Of a stretch of 64,000 nucleotides of DNA, positions 7,453 through 14,936 are shown piece by piece. Each line of letters begins with the position of its first letter. Position 1 is the stretch's first letter. Where the stretch lies: positions 1-64,000 of the forward strand of contig CAYZHY010000003.1 in assembly GCA_964477525.1 (NCBI GenBank), read 5' to 3'. Source of the stretch: PCC-9228 sp964477525 (lineage in GTDB: Bacteria; Cyanobacteriota; Cyanobacteriia; Cyanobacteriales; PCC-9228). Made by a program: the position numbers and the translations under genes. The notes below the pieces were generated by a model. That model ran no database searches, had not been told where the DNA came from, and saw only the letters and a program-made list of their open reading frames with translations.

Positions 7453-8550
7453 CTAGCTACAATTTTGGTTGTCAGCATTTGCCGGCAAAGATTCCAAAAC
7501 CAGTAAATGCGGGTAAATATTGCCCGTTTCCACTACTCGTTCGTGGCAAACGCGGAAAAAATGGGAGGATTGCAACAATTTTCGCACCAAGGCATGTTTT
7601 TTTCCCACCAACATCACCAATCTACCTTTGGGAACCAAAACTTGGGCGGCTCCTTGCAGGAATTTGCGATAGAGTAGGTAAAAGTCGATCTGCTGTCCTA
7701 CCTGAATGCCGTACGGGGGATTGGTAACAATGGCATCAAAGGAAGCTGGCGGGTAGTATGAGGCGATGTCCCGAGCGTCGAGTTGTTGGATATGCGATCG
7801 CTGGTAACATCCCGCTGAAATTAAATTCTCTCTAGTACCAGTAACACATTGTTCGTAGCGATCGCTACCATATAATTGAATATCGGGACGCAAACTCGCT
7901 GCCTCTAGCAAAATGGTTCCCGAACCGCAGAAGGGGTCGAGTATTTTTCCGCCAGAAGCCGGTAATTTGCACAGATGCAGCATGGCAAATGCCATGGTAG
8001 TTTTTAAGGTAATTCGTGGTTGAAAAGCTCGCTGGTAGCGTTGGTCTAAAGAAACCGCCGTTTGCTGCAAGCTAATCAAACAGGTATCGTCTATCACATC
8101 CACCCGTACGTTGACATCGGGATGTTCCAAATCAACGGTGGTGCCGAAGCGTTCCACCAAAACTGCTCCCGTATGCCGCTGTACGTCTATACTGGTAAAA
8201 GGATGTTGGCCGCTGCGTTTGCTGGTGGTGCGAAAGGTCTTGGCAGCCGGCATGGAGGGAATATCTAACTGTCCTAGTTCCTGGCAAATTTCCGCTAAAA
8301 AATCTCCTCCTTGGTGTTGGAATTGATACAAGTGCTGCATCACATGATACACCGACCGCATTTGGAAAGCCACCGCAGACAGTTTTTCCCAGACTTCGTT
8401 GCTTTCTACTAAGACATGACCGTCAATATGGTGGAAAGGACGACATTGGATGCGGGTAATCTGACAATCTAGTTTGGCAGCTTTTTGTCGAAATTCATTG
8501 GCGACAATATCTTCGATACCAGGATTGGTGGTCAAACGTAAGATTGTCAT
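7453..8550 (-). CDS. THUMP-domain SAM-dependent RNA guanine-N2 methyltransferase
   Basis: A 365-residue protein. The N-terminal half carries a ferredoxin-like/THUMP RNA-binding region. The C-terminal half is a Rossmann methyltransferase with D-P-F-C-G-S-G-T binding SAM and the catalytic N-P-P-Y-G typical of enzymes that methylate an exocyclic amino group. The layout matches the Trm14/TrmN (tRNA m2G6) and RlmL groups; the exact RNA target is not decided by sequence. Its ATG overlaps the stop of proA by four bases (8547-8550), indicating translational coupling in a leftward operon. Confidence 0.85.
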   Translation of the reverse strand: MTILRLTTNPGIEDIVANEFRQKAAKLDCQITRIQCRPFHHIDGHVLVESNEVWEKLSAVAFQMRSVYHVMQHLYQFQHQGGDFLAEICQELGQLDIPSMPAAKTFRTTSKRSGQHPFTSIDVQRHTGAVLVERFGTTVDLEHPDVNVRVDVIDDTCLISLQQTAVSLDQRYQRAFQPRITLKTTMAFAMLHLCKLPASGGKILDPFCGSGTILLEAASLRPDIQLYGSDRYEQCVTGTRENLISAGCYQRSHIQQLDARDIASYYPPASFDAIVTNPPYGIQVGQQIDFYLLYRKFLQGAAQVLVPKGRLVMLVGKKHALVRKLLQSSHFFRVCHERVVETGNIYPHLLVLESLPANADNQNCS

Positions 8551-9812
8551 AGGTAGCCGCTACCTTGAATGACTTGTTTGACCGTGGTGAGTGCTTCCAG
8601 ATTGATTAAACCACGGCGGTAGCCTTTTTGATTGGACATGCCTAGAAAAACGGTATCTCGCTGTTTGGGAAGGCGGGAAAAACGGGGAGACATGTTGACA
8701 TAAACAGAAGCACTGTTGACACCAACCCCAAACAAACAGCTTTCTTGGTAGGATTCGGTGACAATACAGTCGGCGTGACCGCTGCTGTTTTGGTTAATCC
8801 AAGCGATCGCTTCGTCCAAACTATCCACCATTTTAAACGCCACGGTCCGATTAAAGTAGGGTTGGGTCCATTCTGTTTCGTTGCAAAGGGGAATTTGTGG
8901 GTATTCGGAAACAATGCGTTCGTCACCGCGAATTTGGATGCGATTGTCTTGCAAGCTTTTCCACAAGCTAGTCAGTGCTGCTGAATTGTGCCTGGTATGA
9001 ATTAAAACCTTTTCAATGGCATTAACTGGGTCGGGAACGCTTTTGTGGCTATCTAAAATCGCCCAACGCACCAGTTCCAAACTGCCGTTGCCAGACCAGT
9101 ACAGGCAGCAATTGCCCATAGCAGATTTTAACACAGAGGTGGTGGCCTGGCGCATTACCTGCTGGATGAGGCTGGGACGACCGTAGGGAATGACCAAATT
9201 GATATAGCGGTCTTGGGTGAGGAGGTCGCGAATGGTAGAGCCTTGTTCTGCTGCTAGAAATTCAATGGAACCCGTTGGCAAACCCGATTGTTCCACAGCC
9301 GATTTGACGGCTTCCGCAATGACGGTATTGGCATTGCTAGAATCGCTGCCACCCTTGAGGATGATGCTGTTGCCGGTACGCAGGCACATGCCAGCAGCAA
9401 TGGCTGCCATTTCCGGAAACGCTTCGTAAATTAACGCGATCGCTCCCAAGGGTACCAACTGGCAGTAGGTTTGGGATTGTTCCAACTGGTAGGAAGCATT
9501 GAGCAAGCGACGGGTGGGATCGGAAAGTTCCGCCAATCGCTCCACAATCTGAATGCTGGATTGCAAGCGTTCTGGAGTTAGTTTGATCCAATCCAACATC
9601 AACTCCGAAACCGCCATATCCCGGCTGGCTTCCAAATCCAGCGTATTGGCTTCTAAAATATCATCTTGGCTTTCTTTCAAAGCCTCTGCCATTGCCGTTA
9701 AAGCTTCGGAACGCACCGCTGCCTTGGTTTTTGCCAAAACTAAAGAAGCTTCGTAAGCTCGACGAGCAGCAGTAGCCGGATCTGCGGACAAATCCAAAGA
9801 ATCGTTGGACAT
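8547..9812 (-). CDS. proA: Glutamate-5-semialdehyde dehydrogenase (gamma-glutamyl phosphate reductase)
   Basis: A 421-residue cytoplasmic enzyme of the aldehyde dehydrogenase superfamily that reduces gamma-glutamyl phosphate to glutamate semialdehyde in proline synthesis. Visible marks are P-L-G-A-I-A-L-I-Y-E-A-F-P, K-G-G-S-D-S-S-N-A-N and the catalytic Cys in G-N-C. The residues after that Cys (C-L-Y-W-S) and the C-terminal end (G-Y-R-R-G-L-I-N) depart from the usual text, so this looks like the diverged one of the two proA paralogues that cyanobacteria often carry. No proB is nearby. It follows the preceding small membrane protein gene by four bases. Confidence 0.85.
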   Translation of the reverse strand: MSNDSLDLSADPATAARRAYEASLVLAKTKAAVRSEALTAMAEALKESQDDILEANTLDLEASRDMAVSELMLDWIKLTPERLQSSIQIVERLAELSDPTRRLLNASYQLEQSQTYCQLVPLGAIALIYEAFPEMAAIAAGMCLRTGNSIILKGGSDSSNANTVIAEAVKSAVEQSGLPTGSIEFLAAEQGSTIRDLLTQDRYINLVIPYGRPSLIQQVMRQATTSVLKSAMGNCCLYWSGNGSLELVRWAILDSHKSVPDPVNAIEKVLIHTRHNSAALTSLWKSLQDNRIQIRGDERIVSEYPQIPLCNETEWTQPYFNRTVAFKMVDSLDEAIAWINQNSSGHADCIVTESYQESCLFGVGVNSASVYVNMSPRFSRLPKQRDTVFLGMSNQKGYRRGLINLEALTTVKQVIQGSGYL

Positions 9813-9816
9813 GAAT

Positions 9817-10284
9817 CTAACGCCTATAAGCTAGCCACACCATGAGTGCTGGTAACACCGCCAACAATACTGCCACAATGGCCCAGGGTAAAATATTGGA
9901 GCCAATGGGTGATTGCAGTGCTAACGGCAACCAAATGAGTAATAGCACCATGATAATCCCCAAGGCAATAGGGAGATAGCTATCCCGCAACCCTGAATAG
10001 ACCCGCATCCATTGATGGCCGGTCCACCGCCACGCTTGTTTGTAGGGATAGTGCGTTGCCACCTGTTCGATGGCATATCCCCCATCTTCCACCACAAAAA
10101 TTTGCTGGCAGCGATCGCAGCCAAATGCTTCTGTTAGGGTAATGGGAACTAACTTACCCCGACGGCGACACGGACATGGATACTCGCTCTGGACATCTAT
10201 TTTTTTCGCTTTTTGGTATTGCACAATTTTTATCAGAGCCAAAAGTTTGCGCAGTTTCCTAAATAACAAGAGTTGTTTGACCAC
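9817..10284 (-). CDS. Small membrane protein with a zinc-ribbon-like N-terminus
   Basis: A 155-residue protein. It has a basic N-terminus, then four cysteines arranged as C37-x-C39 and C56-x-x-C59, which could bind a metal, then two strongly hydrophobic segments at about 103-122 and 130-153. The start is a GTG at 10284; I see no ATG in the same frame. It is the first gene of the leftward unit with proA and the THUMP methyltransferase, with only four bases before proA. I do not recognise a named family. Confidence 0.7.
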   Translation of the reverse strand: MVKQLLLFRKLRKLLALIKIVQYQKAKKIDVQSEYPCPCRRRGKLVPITLTEAFGCDRCQQIFVVEDGGYAIEQVATHYPYKQAWRWTGHQWMRVYSGLRDSYLPIALGIIMVLLLIWLPLALQSPIGSNILPWAIVAVLLAVLPALMVWLAYRR

Positions 10285-10380
10285 TCTACTGGTATAAAAA
10301 CAAGGGGTTATTTGCTCTCTATAATAATCAAGAGCCTAGCCATCTAGCCAACCATCCATTTGGTTTTTTTGGTCGGGCTT

Positions 10381-10458
10381 CCCAGCATATGCCAGCAGCC
10401 ATACAGAGAAAACGTATGGACTTGGCAAATGGTCGTGGCAGCCGCTAGAACTGCTGGG
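10381..10458 (-). ncRNA. Candidate structured RNA element (three nested helices)
   Basis: Within the otherwise empty 10285-10644, CCCAGCA (10381-10387) pairs with TGCTGGG (10452-10458), TGCCA (10390-10394) with TGGCA (10436-10440), and CCATAC (10399-10404) with GTATGG (10414-10419). All three are nested and perfect. Neither strand has a T-run after it, so it is not a plain terminator. It lies about 100 bp upstream of the proA cluster start and could be part of its leader. The strand is inferred from that position. A palindromic mobile repeat is an alternative. Confidence 0.4.
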
Positions 10459-10644
10459 TCTATGTAAGGCAGTATTTTAGCAAAAACAAATCTATACGTC
10501 TGTAAAAACTGGCAACACTTTGCTTACTTTTTGCTGAATTCCATGGATTCTTGTTTTCTCCGCTCGTTTTTCTTCTGTTTTCGCCAACCGATGTCCTTTC
10601 TTTACATAACCATGTAATCTAAAACACAAAACCAGCCATCCCTT

Positions 10645-11865
10645 TCAAGAAGCCGATCGCTGGTTCCATCGAATGGTTTCCAATCCTTTGAAAAAATGAA
10701 ACCAAGCGACGATAGCAGCCAACACCGCGTAAAATCCCCGAATTCCCCAATTAAACAATTTAAATATCAACGAAACTTGTTCTAATTCCAAGTGGGCTAT
10801 ATCGGCTACTTTGCTCGCAATTTGTACTTTCAACTCCTCCACTTCCTGCAAGCGATTGACTCTCGTGGGAATTACGGGAAATTTGGCACTATACAAATAA
10901 AATCCCCAAACACCATCAGCTTCTACTCGTTCCTGTAGAAAGGAATTGGTCATCGTTTGGGCTTTTTGGATAGAAACGGATTCGGCTTCGGCAAAATTCT
11001 CGATCCAAAAATCGTATTTAACAAGGGGACTGGCTACAAAAACCAAGGGAATGGCTAGGATTAAAAAAAACATGCTTAATTTCGCACTAAAGCCTTTAGG
11101 CCAAAGAATTGTCGCTATGCCAATCCCCATTCCCAATATGGCAAATATAAAAATATTGGCAATTTCTACCATTTCAACGCCCCGAAGAAAATCCCCCACG
11201 GCTGGAATTGTATAAATATTTTTTTCAACGAACCAGGTGGCTTGAAATTTCATTTCAAAACTCAACAAGACAATACAGCTAATGGCCAGCAAGTACACCC
11301 CAAAACGTACGAACCAAAAAATGGTTGATAAAAATATCTTTATTTGGCTATTAGATTTTGATGGCGTGGATGGTTTTTTTTCTAAAGTTTGAGGGGATAG
11401 ATTGGCTGTTTGACTGACTTTTTTCTTAGCATGGGAGGGATTGCGATCGCCGAACAGCAGCCAACGCAATCGGGAGCGTAGGGAAGATGAAAAACGGGAT
11501 AATAAGGGTTTTTTCCTAGCATAGCGGCGGCGTTGCTGGGAAGTAATGGTAGTATTGGCATGGTTGGTATAGTTGGGAAGGTCAAATCCGTCGATCCACT
11601 CTGGAGTAGGAGAATGCGATACATACCCACGTACAATCGCTCTTCTGATACCAACCGGTTGTAGCTTTTGCAAACCTTGGTAGATGCGATCCAGTAAAAG
11701 AGTACGATTGGGTGCTGCGGAGGTAGATGCTGCGGATACAATTAAACAGCCAGCTTTAACCTCTGCTTGCAGGGTAATTCCTAACGCCGCTAGCGAATGG
11801 TTCATCAACACCGCGATCGCTTCCGCATCTCCCTGTTTGGCTAACTGTAAAATATCGGTTTTCAT
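10645..11865 (-). CDS. Unknown multi-pass membrane protein with a cyanobacterial N-terminal domain
   Basis: A 406-residue protein. Residues 1-95 form a soluble domain starting with I-L-Q-L-A-K-Q-G-D-A-x-A-I-A, a module I recognise from many cyanobacterial proteins of unknown role. A basic, Ser/Arg-rich linker follows (about 100-170). Membrane segments are at about 178-203, 231-253, 258-280 and 375-393. The large loop before the last segment (about 285-370) is hydrophilic. No enzymatic motif is visible. It is monocistronic as far as can be seen. Confidence 0.75.
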   Translation of the reverse strand: MKTDILQLAKQGDAEAIAVLMNHSLAALGITLQAEVKAGCLIVSAASTSAAPNRTLLLDRIYQGLQKLQPVGIRRAIVRGYVSHSPTPEWIDGFDLPNYTNHANTTITSQQRRRYARKKPLLSRFSSSLRSRLRWLLFGDRNPSHAKKKVSQTANLSPQTLEKKPSTPSKSNSQIKIFLSTIFWFVRFGVYLLAISCIVLLSFEMKFQATWFVEKNIYTIPAVGDFLRGVEMVEIANIFIFAILGMGIGIATILWPKGFSAKLSMFFLILAIPLVFVASPLVKYDFWIENFAEAESVSIQKAQTMTNSFLQERVEADGVWGFYLYSAKFPVIPTRVNRLQEVEELKVQIASKVADIAHLELEQVSLIFKLFNWGIRGFYAVLAAIVAWFHFFKGLETIRWNQRSAS

Positions 11866-12049
11866 AAAAAATACTGGTTAATACGAACGAAAATCCGCTT
11901 GCGGGAAACTTCCCAGCTTGGCCAATTAGCCTTGCCAAACCGCTTGCGACCCGCATAAATTTCGATCCAAGTTTGGTCGTAGAATAGCTCATGTTTCCCC
12001 CACAAGCAAAATCCTTCCCCACCCCTGCCAGAAAATTCTCCCGGGAAAT

Positions 12050-12919
12050 ATGTCTACCAGCCAGCCTTTTTTACCAGAAAAAACAGCAGATGGTTCTTTT
12101 ACCTTCATTTCCGACGAATTTCAAGAGGCTTTCCACAGCCATTACGGTGCCAAACAGGAAGCTGAGGAGAAATTTGTCAAACCCACCCAGTTGTCCCAGC
12201 AAGCCCAGCGAAATTCCCTACGCCTGTTGGACATTTGTTACGGACTGGGGTACAACACAGCCGCCGCTTTAGCCACCATTTGGCAGCACAATCCCCACTG
12301 TCGCGTAGAATGGATTGGACTGGAACGAGACCTCGCCGTTTGCCAAGCCAGTTGCCACCATCACTTATTGGACCTTTGGGGGTCGTTCGTGGCTCCCCCC
12401 CTACAATCCCTCGCCGAACAGCAACAGGTGCAAACTCCCCAATTTCAGGGAAAATTATTGCTTGGAGACGCTCGTCAAACCATCCAACAAGTACGCACTC
12501 AGGGATTTGTTGCCGATGCCATCTTCCTCGATCCCTTTTCACCAAGCAAATGTCCGCAACTGTGGACTGTAGAATTTTTAGGCATGGTGGCTCAATGTTT
12601 GCATTCGCAAGGATATCTGGCCACCTATTCCTGTGCGGCTGCGGTGAGAACGGCTTTTCAGAAAAACCAACTTTACATCGGTGCCACCACACCAGTTGGC
12701 AGAAAAACCCCTGGAACCCTTGCCAGATGGCAAAATATTGATTTACCCTCTTTATCTCAGCCGGAACGGGAACACTTACAAACCCGTGCTGCCATTCCCT
12801 ATCGGGATCCTACTTTATCGGCCGATGCAGCAACGATCGTGCAACGTCGCCAAATTGAGCAACAACAGTGTGATTTAGAACCTACTTCTCGCTGGAAGAA
12901 ACGCTGGCAGGGTAGGTAA
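12050..12919 (+). CDS. MnmC/MnmD-like tRNA (mnm5s2U34) methyltransferase
   Basis: A 289-residue protein matching the methyltransferase half of MnmC. In the known pathway this enzyme methylates the aminomethyl group of the modified wobble uridine of tRNA. It opens with the family pattern T-x-D-G-S-x-T-F near residue 13 and the S-H-Y-G-A motif. It has the SAM loop Y-G-L-G-Y-N-T-A, a G-D-A-R acidic pocket and D-P-F-S-P-x-x-x-P-x-L-W-T near residue 163. The FAD oxidase half of bifunctional MnmC is absent, as in other cyanobacteria and plants. No neighbour shares the pathway. Confidence 0.82.
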   Translation: MSTSQPFLPEKTADGSFTFISDEFQEAFHSHYGAKQEAEEKFVKPTQLSQQAQRNSLRLLDICYGLGYNTAAALATIWQHNPHCRVEWIGLERDLAVCQASCHHHLLDLWGSFVAPPLQSLAEQQQVQTPQFQGKLLLGDARQTIQQVRTQGFVADAIFLDPFSPSKCPQLWTVEFLGMVAQCLHSQGYLATYSCAAAVRTAFQKNQLYIGATTPVGRKTPGTLARWQNIDLPSLSQPEREHLQTRAAIPYRDPTLSADAATIVQRRQIEQQQCDLEPTSRWKKRWQGR

Positions 12920-13495
12920 GTGCAGCATGGGAGCGTGGGAACTTGAACAACTGTTTGAAAGTGGTTCTTTTGATGGCAAATGGTAGCGATCGCAGTTTCG
13001 GCCATCCGAATCAAAAAAACACAATATTGTTTTTGTTAGTTCAACGAGTAAAATTTATACCATTTCTTTAAAATTCCGCAAGAAATAACCGGGGCATTTT
13101 TGTAGGGATGCTCGCGCGTTGTGCCCTTACCGGGGTAATTGGAAAAGATCGAGACGATTGTTGTTTTCTAGAAATGGTATTAGAAACGAATGGTTTTTCT
13201 ACACCAAAAATCTTTTGTTTTTAATCGTTGAAATAAAATTGCTCTAAAACGCAAACCAAAAGGATATAAATTGTATTAAAAAAAATCTTTCAACAATGTG
13301 GCTGAATGAACCGGACTTCACACGAAAGAATTCAGCGATCGCTTTCCCAAACGACCGAGCTAGATATGTTCCCATACCCCATGCTCCCATGCTCCACGAA
13401 GCAAACTCCCACACCAACCCACCAAAATGCTAGATTTCGATCGCAATAAACGTGTATCCTAAAATCTGGATTCCGACCTGTAGACACTGTTAGTC
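12920..13495. other. 576-bp intergenic region upstream of glmU
   Basis: No gene is supported. It contains the MITE-like element at 13057-13180, a near-palindrome around 13013-13037 (CAATATTG between A-run and T-run) and a final AT-rich part that should hold the glmU promoter. Confidence 0.6.
13057..13180. repeat. MITE-like element with 11-bp inverted ends
   Basis: ATACCATTTCT (13057-13067) is exactly inverted as AGAAATGGTAT (13170-13180). Inside lies a second imperfect palindrome, GTAGGG...CCCTTAC (13102-13130), of a form common in cyanobacterial intergenic DNA. There is no coding capacity, so any movement would need a transposase elsewhere. Confidence 0.5.
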
Positions 13496-14863
13496 ATGGT
13501 AGCAGTAGCAATTTTAGCAGCTGGACGCGGGACGCGCATGAAATCCGACCTCCCGAAAGTTTTGCATCCATTGGGAGGGCGATCGCTTGCCGAACGTGTC
13601 TTGCAAAGTATTTCCGATCTAGAAGTATCTCGCTGTTTCGCGATTGTTGGCTACCAGTCAGAAAAAGTCAAACAAGCGTTGCAGCATTTCCCCAACCTGG
13701 AGTTTATCGAACAACAACAGCAACTAGGAACCGGTCATGCCGTCCAGCAAATTTTGCCCCACCTGCAAGGGTTTGAAGGAGATTTGCTGGTACTAAACGG
13801 AGACGTTCCCTTGCTGCGAGGGGAAACCCTCAAAACCTTACTAGCCACCCACCAAGCCCAAGGCAACGCTGCCACCATCCTGACAGCTCAGTTGCTCAAT
13901 CCCAAAGGATACGGACGGGTTTTTTGCGATGGCAACAACCAACTCAAAGAAATCGTAGAAGACCGCGATTGTACGGCAGCACAAAAACAAAATCGGCGGA
14001 TTAACGCCGGCATCTATTGCTTTCACTGGCCCGATTTAGCCCAATTTTTGCCCAACTTGCACCGCAGAAACGAGCAACAAGAATACTACCTCACCGATGC
14101 AGTAACAACACTAAAACCTGCCATGGCGGTGGATGTGGAAAACCCCGAAGAAATTATAGGGATCAACAACCGCAAACAATTGGCAGAGGCTTACAACATT
14201 TTGCAAGACCGGGTCAAAGATGCTTGGATGGAAGCTGGTGTCACCCTCATCGATCCGGATAGCATTACCATTGACGACACTGTCACCCTAGAACCAGACG
14301 TGCAAATCGAACCCCAAACCCATTTACGGGGAAATACCGTGATTCGTTCTGGCAGCCGTTTGGGTCCGGGAAGTTTTGTAGAAAACAGCCATATCGGCAA
14401 CAATGTGGTCGTCTCCTACTCGGTCATCACGGATAGCCAGGTAGCGGATAATACGAGCATCGGTCCCTACGCTCACTTGCGGGGTCAAGTACAAGTGGGT
14501 GCCAATTGCCGAGTTGGCAATTTTGTAGAAATGAAAAAATCTGTCATTGGTAACGGCAGCAATGTCGCCCACCTTTCCTACATTGGCGATGCTACCTTAG
14601 GAGAACAGGTTAACGTAGGAGCAGGTACCATTACCGCCAACTACGATGGTGTTGCCAAACACCATACCCATATTGGCGATCGCAGCAAAACCGGTTCCAA
14701 CAGCGTTTTGGTAGCTCCAGTTACCCTAGGAGAAGATGTCACCATCGCCGCCGGTTCTGTCATTACCGATGATGTAGATAACGATACCCTAGCGATCGCG
14801 CGATCGCGACAAGTTAACAAACCCGGCTGGCGTTTAAAAAAACACCAGAACCAAGCTAAATAA
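13496..14863 (+). CDS. glmU: Bifunctional UDP-N-acetylglucosamine pyrophosphorylase / glucosamine-1-phosphate N-acetyltransferase
   Basis: A 455-residue cytoplasmic enzyme making UDP-GlcNAc for peptidoglycan and other glycans. The N-terminal uridylyltransferase domain begins with L-A-A-G-R-G-T-R-M-K-S (near residue 8) and includes the G-T-G-H-A-V substrate loop. From about residue 250 a left-handed beta-helix of hexapeptide repeats forms the acetyltransferase, with N-Y-D-G and G-S-x-S-V-L-V-A-P late in the chain. Length and order are normal for the family. It acts in the same route as murA at 55384. Confidence 0.97.
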   Translation: MVAVAILAAGRGTRMKSDLPKVLHPLGGRSLAERVLQSISDLEVSRCFAIVGYQSEKVKQALQHFPNLEFIEQQQQLGTGHAVQQILPHLQGFEGDLLVLNGDVPLLRGETLKTLLATHQAQGNAATILTAQLLNPKGYGRVFCDGNNQLKEIVEDRDCTAAQKQNRRINAGIYCFHWPDLAQFLPNLHRRNEQQEYYLTDAVTTLKPAMAVDVENPEEIIGINNRKQLAEAYNILQDRVKDAWMEAGVTLIDPDSITIDDTVTLEPDVQIEPQTHLRGNTVIRSGSRLGPGSFVENSHIGNNVVVSYSVITDSQVADNTSIGPYAHLRGQVQVGANCRVGNFVEMKKSVIGNGSNVAHLSYIGDATLGEQVNVGAGTITANYDGVAKHHTHIGDRSKTGSNSVLVAPVTLGEDVTIAAGSVITDDVDNDTLAIARSRQVNKPGWRLKKHQNQAK

Positions 14864-14936
14864 GATCGTTTCCAGACTCCGATGAGTTCAGTCAATGCGG
14901 ATCGCGATCGCTATCTTGCAAGCAAGGAGTACCCCC

